Source: Strigamia acuminata
Lineage: Eukaryota > Arthropoda > Chilopoda > Geophilomorpha > Linotaeniidae
Reading direction: 5' to 3'
DNA: 60,000 nt
NCBI GenBank assembly: GCA_949358305.1
Contig: OX442324.1
Coordinates: 932,001-992,000, forward strand
Part shown: piece after piece, positions 1 to 10,776 of the stretch
Layout: every line of letters begins with the position of its first letter
Numbering within the stretch: the stretch's first letter is position 1
Notes under the pieces: model-generated
What the model saw: the letters and a program-made list of their open reading frames with translations, nothing else
Told to the model about the DNA's origin: nothing
Databases searched by the model: none
Program-made: the position numbers and the translations under genes

Positions 1-365
1 TGTTGTAAGAAAACAGAAGAAATGGAAGAAACTCGTCCCAGTCAGTGTGTTCTTCATTAACGTAACTTTGCAACATTTTTGTGAATGTCGCGTTAAATCT
101 CTCAGTCAATCCGTTTGTCCTTGGATGATATCCTGACGTTGTTTTATGCAAACTTTTAAACATATTTGAGACTTCTTCAACCATTTTGTTCCTGTATTCC
201 GTTCCACGGTCGCTTAGGATTTCTCTTGGGCTGCCTTCTTTCAGAATAACTTCATAAAGCAATGTTTTCGCTGCTTCTAAAGCTGTAGCCGCTTCTGCTG
301 GTCTGGCTATTGCAGATCTCGAAAGATAATCAGTCACAACAAAAACATGTTTATTTCCAAGACGT
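1..365 (-). pseudogene. Gy-A integrase catalytic core (partial, runs off the left edge)
   Basis: Read on the minus strand this is a Gypsy integrase core (rve fold) that would join retroelement cDNA to the genome. Visible motifs are VVTDYLSRSAIARPAEA near the start, the second catalytic Asp in LSDRGTEYRNKM and the catalytic Glu in TNGLTERFNATFTKML. No stop codon interrupts the piece. It is continuous with the integrase part at 15052-15297 across the Gy-B insertion. The C-terminal domain is outside the window. Confidence 0.85.
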
Positions 366-1406
366 TGTCACGTCGTAGTCGACTTTTTAACAATAGTTTC
401 GGAAATTTAAGAATTTCCAGGGATTGTAATAACCAGAAAATTTAGGTTCGCAGGCGCTGCAACTCTTAAAACTTTGCCGGGGGTGGTAGCTAGGTTAAGA
501 CAGCGTCTATTCGTGAAATCTGTATTTTATGGGTGCAGGATTCAATTCGGGCGCCGTACAAAATGGCGAACGTTGATACTCGAATTTTAAGACCAAATAT
601 CGCTCTTCACTAGGGAAAATGTCGTCATATGCTAGGCGTACTTACGAAGAGTATGTTTCTTCTCCTGAACACGCGCAAACGTTGGGTGAACGCGCAAACA
701 GGTACCAAACCGCAGACAACGTCGTCGAACCGTCGATAATGAAATGAATACGCAATTGAGACGAGTATGAGTTCAAAATGTCTAGGCTGAGGAGGAAGTC
801 ACAGTCGTGGCATAAAATGTATTGACGAATTAAGACCGTCGAATACGCCGCTTTTCCAGTAATTTGTACGCAAATAATGGGCAAATAATAAAGGTTGTGG
901 TTAGATAGCCAACCATGAGAATTCGGGCTGCATAATGACCGTATGCGTTGAGACGCAACATAAATCGCACTTGGAAATCTTCCAGTTGAGACAGAAGATG
1001 TTGACTAGTCGAAGGCGAAAATTATTCTCTCTGTCAAAAATGTCTTGACAGAACAAGTCACCTCTGATCACATGTCAAAGGCCAAGTCAATTCCCAATGG
1101 GGACTGGGCAGAAAACAGGCGATCAGGGGTGAAATATGCAAATTTAGAGCGCGATTATATCAACTTATTGCAGAATTCTCATGAATTGTCTGGATGGGGT
1201 GATTAAAACCAGGCCAAATCAAAGATAAATGTCAAAAATAAGGAAAATAATATAAAATAAAATAATAAATTTAGATCTGGGAAAAATAAAATAATTTAGG
1301 GAAACTAGAACAATTTCTCAATAAGATTGGGGAAAATTTAAAGGAAAGGCGCAAAATGCGCTTAAAATTTTGAAAATTTCTACTGCTTAAAGTCAGGACC
1401 GTGACA
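366..1406 (-). repeat. Gy-B 3' LTR
   Basis: This matches the LTR at 14007-15047 over its whole 1041 bp, with no mismatch noticed. It starts (plus strand) TGTCACGTCGTAG and ends GGACCGTGACA. It provides the polyadenylation end of the element. The 80-residue open frame at 642-884 recurs identically in the other LTR, begins with a non-ATG codon and is not treated as a gene. Confidence 0.95.
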
Positions 1407-1419
1407 TTCCCCCCCACCT
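1407..1419 (-). other. Gy-B polypurine tract
   Basis: On the minus strand AGGTGGGGGGGAA abuts the 3' LTR. This is the expected site and composition for the plus-strand primer of reverse transcription. Confidence 0.85.
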
Positions 1420-2360
1420 AGATGTTTATTATATGGTTTTTATATAATCAACATCTAAATGGAGTTAACAAACATGATTGATAAAAATTTGAACATATAA
1501 ATAAACAAAAATAATGAATCAACAACATCAATCTCATAATAAACACATAACACAGGTAGGGATTTATTTGGACAGACGCAACAGGCGCACAACTTGGCGC
1601 AATTACAGACAAGAACAAACAAACACAAACAAATGGGTTTAGGAGAGGAATATTGTAAAAAATCGTTTGATTAAAAATTAACAGAATCAATAGACGTTTA
1701 GGCGCTAATTACGACTAAATTCTAAATAAAATAATAAAATTTGTTAAATTATTTGGTAACACTTGAAATTAACAATGGTATATTTTGTTATGACTAGAAA
1801 ATAAAATAATTTAAGATTAATTAACAATGCCTATGGGTGGCAAAATCTCTATAAAAATGTAAATTATTAGCAAATAAAAATATTGATTAGGCGCTGATTT
1901 GGCGTCAATTATCACAATAATAAGATAGCAAAATTTCAATGATCACAAATGGTTAATAAAAATGATTAGCAAAAATGATTAGTAAAATATAAATATCAAA
2001 AAATAAAAAGTTCGCAAACGAATATTATCTTCTTTCGTAGGCGTTTGAGTCTTCACGGAACTTTACGTAAAAAATCTTCATCGAGGCGCATAACAATCAC
2101 ATTTTAAACAATTACAACACTCATTGTTTGTATCACAATTATCACAATAAAGTCCACACACACAACAGTTCGTATATGGGTTTTTAGAAGGCGCAGAGTC
2201 ACTGTAGGTTCTTAAAGTCAATCCATGAGTTTTATTTTTTTTTAAAATGCAGACGCGCCTTGACCGTCCATCGCATAATAGACCAGTCTAAGCGCTGTTT
2301 TCACGAGGATCACTCTCACCTGTTGTTTAGAAGTCGCGTAACACTTCTGGCTAATTCTGT
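1420..2360 (-). other. Gy-B 3' non-coding region
   Basis: About 940 bp of AT-rich DNA lies between the ORF3 stop and the polypurine tract. It contains loosely repeated AAATAATAAAAT and GATTAGCAAAAATGATTAG-like words. I see no coding frame or recognisable RNA. Confidence 0.6.
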
Positions 2361-5108
2361 TTACTCGGTAAAGGAAAAATTTCCAACATAATATTGTTTA
2401 ATGAGGGACAACAATTTTTCGCCCGCGCTGTGGTCAAGTAGTAAGTCCGAAAAGATGATCGTTTCGAAAAGGCGCGTCAGAATACTCCAATCCACGACCA
2501 ATTCGATTTTGGGCTCCCATGGCAATGAGTAGAAAATATCATCAATCGGGACAATCTCCTCCATGATTGCTAATGCACAAGTTGGCTCCACGAGACGCTT
2601 CTCCTTAGGCTTCGGTTCGACCGGTTCGCGTAAACTCTCACGCGTAACAACTTCGCTTGTATTGTCGTCGCTCTCCTTCGGTGGTGTCAAAATCATTTTA
2701 GGCATCCTTGACATCAACGGCGATCGACGTCCAGCTTTTGCACCGCCCCGTCCAACTCCAGGAAGTCTAAAGGGCTCGTCGGCCTGAATCACTTCAATTT
2801 TGTTGTGTTCCCGCGCCGCCAGAAATGCCTTGTGGTTTTCCTCGTCGCCTGTTGACTCGCGAAGCGACTCGACATCCGACATTAAATAATCCACATCCGA
2901 CGACAACTCCGAGGCGAGTACTCCTGTGTCCGCCACGATTACGGGGTCGTATCGGAATGAATATTTGGTTCGGAGATCTGCCAATTTTGGATTTTCGGCA
3001 ATTGCGTCCTCAAATTGTTGCACCAATTTTTCAGGCGCCAACTCGATGAGGATCTTTTCTGAAAAGTTCTTAATTTCATCCTTCGTCATGATCAACTCTG
3101 GGTCCAGCGGTGGTTTGGCGGGCGCATTTCTCTCGTCCTCCAGTCGCTGGGCCTCCTTCAGCGCGTCGGCCTCTCGAAATCGTTTGACGGCGTCGCGACG
3201 ACTCTGATGCATTTGGGTGATGATCTCCTTCAAATTAAAGTGCACGGCGTGCACAATAAGGTGCTGCACCGCGTGCTCGTCTCCGGTACAGTCTTTTGTC
3301 ATCTTTGCCTCTATTTCCTTCGCGATGTTTCCGAGGCGTCCGAAAATCGTTCCGACGACCGCTTTGAAGTCTGAGGCGCTAACATTGAAGTCCAAATTAA
3401 TCGACATCTTAAAAAGTTCGCTCCATCCCTCCGATCTCAGGTTGATTCGTCCTTGACCCCTGTTCTCCATGGGGTACAGTATCTCAAGCTCGTGGCGCCG
3501 GAATATTTCGGACATCTGGGTGAAGATACGGTCTGGGCGCATGGTACATCCATTTCGGTCGAATCCCTGGAGATAACGTGGCTTCAGAGACGCGCATCCT
3601 TCCGACGACGTCGATCCGCTCGAGACAGCAGAAATGGCTTTAGCAATTGGATTAGAAATCTTGCTCTCCAATTTCTTGACGTCGTGGATCTTTGCGCATT
3701 CCTCCGCATCTCTCGCAATCTCAGCAGCGATATTCGCGATGGATGAAGACGGTGTGAAGTTTAGCAACGCCTTAATATCTCGGTCAACCTGTGGGGAAAA
3801 ATCAGCTTTAATTAGTTTTTTGTTAAAATCAGCAATTGTGTTCATTTGTGTGTTTGAAGTTGCAATTTTGGAGTACGTAATCGGCACCGATGTCGCAGCA
3901 ACTGAAGTCATCATCTTGGGCGTCACATTCGATTGAGTCACAGTGGTGGCATCGACAGGTCGGGCAGCTTGGCTTGATTCGGACGTCTCAATCGAAGATG
4001 ATTTGTTTTTTACGACATAAAAATAAGGAATGACGATTGGCGCAGCAGTGGTCACCGTTGCAACGTTGGTTGACTTCGCCTCCGCCGCCGTCACACTCGA
4101 TTCCGTTTTGATGATCGGGGTCGACATCGTGTTGATATTACCAATTTTCTCTCTCTCCCTTCTGTTTTCTTCATTCTTCTTTACCTTTTTAATCACTTGA
4201 TCGCCCAACGAAAGTTCTTCTGTTGGTTTAACGACGGGCAAGGCGGCAGGCGCTCCTCCAACCGCTCCATTTTCCTCGACTATAATCGAAGACGCGTTCA
4301 ATGTTGGTCTGGATCGTCCCGTCACGAAGTGAGTGTCCCGGTTCGCCTCCGCTCCAATCCTCTCTGTCACTTTCTGCGTGTATTCCTTCAAACGGTGCGT
4401 GCTCCGCTCCTCGTACGTATGTCGCGGACGCAGATTTGAATGTTGAAACGGCAAATCGGCCGCAACTCTCTCCGGCTCCGAATACGCTCTTTTCGCATCC
4501 GCGATTACATTAGGCGCCGTCAAACACAGTTCTATACCCGATTCCACATCGTAGGTCTTTCCTTCAGGCGTCACAAACTGGTCCGGAAGTTCGGCAGGCT
4601 GTTCACCAGCTATTATGTATGCTCCCTCCGGATATTTCCAAGTCAACGGCCGGATTCCCTTCTCTTTCGCCAATTGCTTTATGCGTGCCAAATATGATGC
4701 GTGCGCATGACGAAAACGAGCGATGGCGTTCGCACTGCCAAATGGAATCCTCGGCGGCGGAAAATCCACTCCTGCCAACGAAGTTTTATCTATCGACTCG
4801 TAGCCTAATACATAAGCGAACATAAGGCGCATCCATTTCCGAAATTTGCAACGGCGCAAGTCACCGCCGCCCCGACACGCTCGGCACTCTCGTGGCGCCC
4901 GCAATTGATAAATCTCAAATCCTGTACCGCTACAAACTGGACACAGTTCATAGTTAGGGAAGCTTTGATCATTCGGGTGGTCAGGATGAAAGCGTGGCAC
5001 CAATCCTTCGCCCGACGCTTCGATTGGTGGCATCGGCAGGTACTTTGGATAGCCTTTTTGGGTTGGTTTTGGAATCGTAATTGTTACTTTTGGATCGTAG
5101 GACGCCAT
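2361..5108 (-). CDS. Gy-B ORF3: 915-residue protein with DnaJ-type CxxCxGxG zinc motifs
   Basis: This intact ORF occupies the place of env, after integrase and before the polypurine tract, in the same direction as gag and pol. No signal peptide or membrane helix is apparent, so it does not look like an envelope protein. Near the N-terminus are CPVCSGTG (Cys56, Cys59) and CRACRGGG (Cys75, Cys78), two full CxxCxGxG repeats as in the zinc-binding region of DnaJ/Hsp40 and 'cysteine-rich' chaperone domains; four Cys would bind one zinc. The middle (about 280-480) is Ser/Thr/Ala-rich and probably disordered. A predicted helical region follows (about 550-700), and the tail is acidic and Pro-rich. 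The role is unknown. I infer nucleic-acid or protein binding. A good 3' splice site lies 22 bp upstream of the ATG. The frame stays open although pol is broken. Confidence 0.8.
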   Translation of the reverse strand: MASYDPKVTITIPKPTQKGYPKYLPMPPIEASGEGLVPRFHPDHPNDQSFPNYELCPVCSGTGFEIYQLRAPRECRACRGGGDLRRCKFRKWMRLMFAYVLGYESIDKTSLAGVDFPPPRIPFGSANAIARFRHAHASYLARIKQLAKEKGIRPLTWKYPEGAYIIAGEQPAELPDQFVTPEGKTYDVESGIELCLTAPNVIADAKRAYSEPERVAADLPFQHSNLRPRHTYEERSTHRLKEYTQKVTERIGAEANRDTHFVTGRSRPTLNASSIIVEENGAVGGAPAALPVVKPTEELSLGDQVIKKVKKNEENRREREKIGNINTMSTPIIKTESSVTAAEAKSTNVATVTTAAPIVIPYFYVVKNKSSSIETSESSQAARPVDATTVTQSNVTPKMMTSVAATSVPITYSKIATSNTQMNTIADFNKKLIKADFSPQVDRDIKALLNFTPSSSIANIAAEIARDAEECAKIHDVKKLESKISNPIAKAISAVSSGSTSSEGCASLKPRYLQGFDRNGCTMRPDRIFTQMSEIFRRHELEILYPMENRGQGRINLRSEGWSELFKMSINLDFNVSASDFKAVVGTIFGRLGNIAKEIEAKMTKDCTGDEHAVQHLIVHAVHFNLKEIITQMHQSRRDAVKRFREADALKEAQRLEDERNAPAKPPLDPELIMTKDEIKNFSEKILIELAPEKLVQQFEDAIAENPKLADLRTKYSFRYDPVIVADTGVLASELSSDVDYLMSDVESLRESTGDEENHKAFLAAREHNKIEVIQADEPFRLPGVGRGGAKAGRRSPLMSRMPKMILTPPKESDDNTSEVVTRESLREPVEPKPKEKRLVEPTCALAIMEEIVPIDDIFYSLPWEPKIELVVDWSILTRLFETIIFSDLLLDHSAGEKLLSLIKQYYVGNFSFTE

Positions 5109-5638
5109 AATAAATTATCGTAAAGTGAAACTAAAAGAAATGGAAATTTTCCAGGAAGAAAAAGTTATTTTAACAAAAATATTCAATTAAAAATGAATTG
5201 TTGTGAAATAGAAAGTACTTACGGGTGATAGACGCACAATTTTTAACAATATTTATCCAATTTAAGTGATTGTTAAGTTTTTGAGGCGCGACTATTCAGA
5301 CGCAAATTAAAATGTGGCTAAGTCGTGCCCTCACATGTCTTTAATACACGCGGTCTCGCTACGGGGTCGCCTCGTCATAAAATATGACACGGACCTCTCG
5401 CGTGAACGAGATTTAATCACGCACTTCGAAGAAGCATGAGTTTGGACTTAGTAAATTTTCGTATCATCATTTTAAATTGATGAATTACAAATTCCTAAAC
5501 TAATCTTTACTTACTATTTTCAGCGTCTATCTTCCGTAAATATTTGGTTTAAAGCAGGGAAAATTATAAACACAGGAAGGAAAGAAGGTTGGGTAAAGTA
5601 AAGAAAGAAATAAAATTATAAAATGAAAAGAAATTAAG
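5109..5638 (-). other. Gy-B spacer between integrase and ORF3, with candidate 3' splice site
   Basis: About 530 bp without coding signal separates the integrase stop from the ORF3 start. On the minus strand a pyrimidine run ending CATTTCTTTTAG (AG at 5131-5132) precedes the ORF3 ATG at 5106-5108. It would suit splicing of a subgenomic mRNA, as for env-position genes of other retroelements. This is inference; the donor is not identified with confidence. Confidence 0.4.
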
Positions 5639-6235
5639 TTATTTTATCGAAAATGAAGCGATGATGGTTTCAATTTCCGATGTAAACGCAGCAACATGTT
5701 TTTCGATCATTGTTGCGTCCGTTTGGTCTAAATCATCATCATTGTTGAACCAATGGCGCAATTCTACGACGTTATACGGCAGCATTCGACGACCATCCTT
5801 GTCCATTAGAATGACAGTATTGGGCCCAGTTAATTTATGGATTACGTAAACGCCTTCCGTCCTCTGTCGAAGTCCTGCAGCAAACTGTCGGTCCGCTGAT
5901 GACAATTGTCGATTTTTGATAGACACAAAATCGCCCGGTTTGAAATCATGTGGTCTTCTTTTTCGATCAAACCAACGTTTATGTCTAATCTGAGCTTTTT
6001 GTAAATTTGCAGTGGCATTATTTCGCAATTCTCTCATCAATTCATGCGTCTCTCGCGCTCGTGCTGGTGGCAGCGGCTGTCCATCGTCGGTGTCCGAATC
6101 GAAATCACCTGGATAACGCGCCTCTTGTCCCGTCACCATTTGATAAGGAGAATATTGAAGCGAAGCTTGGTATGCTGAGTTGATTGCTAGCACAAAATAT
6201 CCAATGTGAACGTCCCAGCGCACATGCTCTTCAAT
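5639..6235 (-). pseudogene. Gy-B integrase C-terminal part
   Basis: This is the downstream half of the Gy-B integrase, separated from the core by MITE-1. It starts in frame after the insertion with the EEHVRWDVHIGYFVLAINSA block typical of the end of the rve core. It continues with YQMVTGQEARYPGD, the RHKRWFDRKRRPHDFKPGDFV segment and a small beta-barrel-like region ending in VVELRHWF. No chromodomain is seen. The frame is open to the stop at 5639. The residues upstream of 6236 in the open frame come from the inserted element. Confidence 0.85.
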
Positions 6236-7791
6236 AGGGGGTTTCATTAATTAAGCAATTTTGTAATTTTGCAACTTTAGCAATTTTGCACTTTTGGATT
6301 TGTCACATGATATCAGTTCCACCAATCATGTGCATAATTGCAAAAACACAAAACAGAAAAAATACACAATTACAAAATCAAAGGTAGTTTTGCTATTTTG
6401 GCAAAAATGGCAGCAGCCAAACTCAATCCAAGTGGCCATCACAAATTGTGATTAATAATTAGTTTCAAAAACAATCTCATAATTTTGCAATTTTGCAATT
6501 ATTTAAATAGTCACGTGACTTCCTATCCACCATATTAGGTTATAGTTATATCCAACCAATTTTAAAATGTGATGCAAAAAAACTAGTTCTTATTTGTGTG
6601 ATGGAACAAAATATTTTTTAATAAGGTGCATTTTAATAAATACTAGCTGTTCACCCACAAAGCCAAAGCCATAGATCAGACAAATGTATACAACCAAATC
6701 ATAAAATAAATTTTTGCAAAACTAAACCAAACCCATAATAATGCAACCCAAACCCAAACCACACCAAACCAAAACCAATGCCAATCTGGCCAATACCCAA
6801 ACACAATCAAACCCAAAAGTTAACCTAAACCCAACGCCAATCCAGCCAATTCAATTTTGGCCCAAACCACTGCAACCTGCTATTTTGTCCTCCTTTATTA
6901 TTCAACCACTTTTTCCAACTTTTTCTTATAAATCAACCCAAAAAAGATCGTTTTTTCCAAAATTTAAAGTCAACGGTTAATCCGATCAAAAAGTTATCTG
7001 TACCATCGTTTTCAGCGGGATTTTCTTCTCTGGAAACCTGTTTTAAACATTTCATTCGGTTAATTTTACGAATTTTTGGTTTTGTCATGGTCGAATCTCG
7101 AATCCAAATTCTGCACCAAATTTCCAAATTTTCCCATTCGGTCCCCCGCTAAGATGGCCCGAATCGGCACTTTTCCTCGCCTGAATCAAAAAATAAAAAA
7201 TACAGGCTTGTGCAGAATTGTCTCCTCTTCAAAATGAGCTTGGTTCCATAATTTTCCGAGCTCATCTTGACATAGAAAACAATAAAAAACGATACGCGAC
7301 GAACATTTCCGCCTGAATTTCCATTCGGGCACCCGCTAAAATCGCCCTCAATCGCCCTGAATCGGTACTTTTTTTTACCCGAATCGAAGTATTGAGTTTC
7401 CTAGCTGTTATACAGTCATGGATGCATCAGCATTTTGATGATATACAAGGATACAAGTTGGCCACTTAGATAGAGCTTGGATGCCTCCATTTTGTTTTGA
7501 GTTTCACAAGCCTCAAAATCACTTCTTATCAAAATCACAAAAACTACCTTTTAGATGTTTTTGGGATTTTGTGTTTTTACTCTTTTGTGCTTTAGTGAAT
7601 GTGAATGTGATTGGTAGAACAGACATCACATGACAATACTCAAAAATCATAAAATTGTCCAGATCACAGAATTGCAAAATTGACTGGTTTAATTCAATGT
7701 AAACTCATTTTTGGAGGCATCAAAAAATAATGATTTTGTGATTAATGCAAAATCACAAAATTGCAAAATCATTCATATAATGAAACCCCCT
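6236..7791. mobile_element. MITE-1: 1.56-kb TIR element inserted in Gy-B integrase
   Basis: Ends are AGGGGGTTTCATTA and its inverse TAATGAAACCCCCT, with the inverted repeat continuing imperfectly through GCAATTTTG-like words. It is flanked by AAT (6233-6235 and 7792-7794); a TA duplication with ends at 6237 and 7790 is equally possible. Removing it with one AAT keeps the integrase reading frame. Internally it is AT-rich with many GCAATTTTG subterminal words, a C/A-rich block (about 6720-6870) and two diverged copies of a 'cccgctaagat' block near 7140 and 7325. No transposase frame is present, so it is non-autonomous. A 3-bp duplication would fit PIF/Harbinger-like or Zator-like families; this is not decided. 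Confidence 0.75.
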
Positions 7792-10002
7792 AATATAAGC
7801 TAAAATGCAGTTTTTTAATGCTTGGTTTAATCTTTCGGCTAAGTTCCCCTGTGGATGATAAACAGCCGTGTAGCGATTGATGGCTCCAAAACTCTGACAT
7901 GCAGCCTGGAATTCCATTGAACGGAAAGCTGGCGCATTGTCACTTATAATAACTTTTGGAAATGCCCATCGCTGAATAAATCCTTGCAATTGTTTGATTG
8001 TTGTTTTCCAGTCAGATGTCTCGGTCAATCTTACATCTAACCACCGACTGGCGGCATCCACAATTACTAATGCGTAACAATGTCCTCCAATCGATCGGGG
8101 CTTTTTACCATAATAATCGATGTAAATTGTGTGAAACAAATGTCGTGGTTTGGCCATGATCATTGGTCCATATGGGAGGCGATTCAACGGCTTGGCCCGC
8201 TGACATGGTTCACATTTTTGAATCCAAAGCAAAACGTCCTCTTTCATTTTTGGCCAATAAACTCGGGCCCGGAGTCGATGAAGTGTCTTTTCAACTCCTA
8301 AATGTCCGCAGCTCGGCGGGTAATGCAGAGCCTTGAAATATTGTTTGCGCAACGCTAAAGGCAAATAGATTTGTCTTCTACGGCGAATTTTATTTATGTC
8401 GATCGGTGGATAACGACATAACATTCCCTTATAAATAGCAAAATCTACGGAACGATACCTGATACGCGCTGCTTGTACTTGGTCGTTGGGCAAATGTCCT
8501 TGATCAAGATATTCGATTAATTCGGCGCTCCACGTGTCCTCGTGCTGTCGACGAATTATTTCGTTAATTGTTGGTATCATACGAAAAGGTTGGTGATCCC
8601 GCGGCGCATCATGGAGTCGCTCGGCCTCATCTTCTTCTTCGTCTTGTTGTTCATCAGCAACAGGGCGTCTCGTCGCATTTCTTTGAAATTGTGATCGATC
8701 TTGACGCACTTGCTGTGGCATAAATCCTGCACGCCCCATCCATGCTGGTTGATAAGTTGTCGAATCGTCCGACGAATCCGAATCCGGACCTCCATATCCG
8801 TCATAATTCGGTCGCGCAGCTCCAGATGGTCCTGCAGGTGGGCTCAACATGTTAGGGGTCGGAAACGACGCAGTCGGCACATTTGGCGATGGCAGAGGCG
8901 ACATTAGAGGTGGCAATGGTGCAACAGCTCCAGGAGGCGTCGAAACTTGTGTTTGTTGACGTGCTCTGGCTCGAGTCAATACCTGATAATTTGGTGGCGG
9001 TCTCTTCTTATTTTTAGAACCTTTTGGCCTGCCCAATTTTGGTTTAATTTGCTGTTGTCGTCTTTGCGCTCTTGTCATCACAGCTGCGTTATTTCGTTGT
9101 TGTGCCGCAGCCAATCCAACTCTAATAATGTTGATTATTGATAATTTTGGCCAATCATTTGGATCGTCAAAATAAGCGATGTAGCATGTTTCATCAACGA
9201 GAGGCGAGTCGTCTGCATCCAATGGTTCCGATGGTTCCACAGGCGCACGGCTAAGGGCATCCGCAACACGATTCTGTGCTCCTGAACAGTAAAGAAATGT
9301 AAATTTGTACTCACTGAGGGACAGAACCCATCGTGCCAGGCGTCCTTTTGGTTCTCGCTGCTGGAAAAGCCACTTCAACGACAAATGATCGCTTTCTAAA
9401 TAAAAATTCATCATCTCAAGATATACACGAAATCTCTTGACCGCCCAAACCGCCGCTAAGCACTCAATTTCGGTAACGCTGTAATTCTTTTCAGCAGAAT
9501 TCAATGCACGTGATGCAAAGGCGATTGGTGTTCGTTCACCTTGATCATTTAATTGCATGAGTGCAGCGCCCAAACCTGAATAGCTGGCGTCTGTTTGTAG
9601 TATATATGGCTTGGTCCAATCCGGGAATCTTCGATGTAGAGTTGGTTCAGCCAATCCTCTCTTGAGTGAATTGAATGCTTCTTGGTGTTGAATCGTCCAA
9701 TTCCACTCAGAATCTTTTTTGAGTAAGGGGCGAAACACCTCGCATGTTTTTGAATAATTTGGGAAAAATGACTGATAATAACCAATCATTCCTTTGAATC
9801 TTTGTAATTCTTTGATGTTGGTAGGCGCCGGAAAATATTGAATTGCCGTCACCTTATTTGGGTTTGGTTTAATGTGTCCAGCCTCCACAATATGTGCTAA
9901 AACTTCGAGCGATGTTCTGCACAATTCCGTCTTGTTGGCGTTCATCGTGAATCCCGCTTCATCCAAGGCTTGAAGAATTATTTTGAGATGTTGCACATGC
10001 TC
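7792..10002 (-). pseudogene. Gy-B pol, second part: RT thumb, RNase H, AT-hook linker, integrase core
   Basis: This continues the RT frame after an in-frame TAG (10003-10005). Counting from the first Met (9996): RT connection (about 1-125), RNase H with ILQTDASYSGLG, TEIECLAAVWAV, ESDHLSLKW and ADALSRAP (about 130-251), then an unusual linker of about 270 residues rich in Pro, Gln and Arg. The linker contains LGRPKGSKNKKRPP (about 321-334), a textbook AT-hook. The integrase follows with HLGVEKTLHRLRARVYWP...CEPC zinc motif (about 565-598) and catalytic Asp627, Asp686 and Glu721. The frame then enters MITE-1 at 7791. The protein would process and integrate cDNA; the AT-hook may bind AT-rich DNA (inference). 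Confidence 0.88.
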
Positions 10003-10776
10003 CTAGAAAGTTTTGCTGAAAATTATGACGTCATCGAGATAAACGAACACGAACTTGTAAAGATATTTCGACAAAGTTTTGTTCATGGCTCTCTGCAGAG
10101 TTGCTGGGCCATTAATGGGTCCAAATGGCATTCTCACATATTCGAAAAGTCCTCTGTGCGTAATAAATGCGAGAAATCTCTCGTCACCCGGACGCACTCC
10201 AATCTGGTGGAAAGCCTCTCGTCCATCTATGATCGAAAACCAATTTGATCCTCCTAAATAAGAAAATATATTATCGATGTCGGGTAATGGGTAGACATCT
10301 GGTAAAGTTTGAGCATTCATCGGTCTAAAATCCATAGCTGTACGCCAGTCTCCAGTTTTCTTTGGAACAACAACAGGCGCCACCGCACAATCACTTTTTG
10401 ATCGACGAATAATGCCTTGTTTTAGTTTTTGGTCCAAATAAGCGTCAATTACCGTCTTTTTTGCTGGGTTAACGGGTCTTACAGGCACATGAATTGGTCT
10501 AAAGTCCGGTTTTAAATTTACTTCAAACTGAGTGTTGTTACATAATCCAACCTCCTCACGAAATACTTTCGAAATTGGTCGAAGAGTCTGAATTAATAAA
10601 CGAATTTGGGGTACCGTCAATGATGACCACAGCTGGTCGTAAATCCAGTCCAGCTGTGTTGGATCACTGCTTGGTTGATATTGTAGTACGTTAACATCCA
10701 GAGGCGGCTCCGAAATCGTCGAATGATCGTGTACTCTGGCCATGAGCGTATTTTCATCCACACGACGCAAAAGCTG
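10003..10776 (-). pseudogene. Gy-B pol, reverse transcriptase palm/fingers, ended by TAG
   Basis: Ty3/Gypsy reverse transcriptase. Motifs seen are PVNPAKKTVIDAYLDQKLKQ, VVPKKTGDWRTAMDFRPMNA, the catalytic block VFVYLDDVIIFSKTF and MPFGPINGPATLQRAMN. The frame is the same as the protease ORF upstream and the RNase H ORF downstream. It is separated from them only by TGA (10777-10779) and TAG (10003-10005). Both are single in-frame stops in otherwise conserved text, which suggests point-mutation decay rather than design. Confidence 0.88.

Noticed and set aside
642-884. 80-residue open frame, recurring identically at 14283-14525
   Set aside because: Both copies lie inside the Gy-B LTRs, start at a non-ATG codon and show no recognisable domain; the repeat is due to the LTR pair.
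2361-5108. ORF3 as an envelope glycoprotein
   Set aside because: The position fits, but there is no signal peptide, transmembrane segment, furin-like site or cysteine-rich ectodomain; the same applies to 43723-45390.
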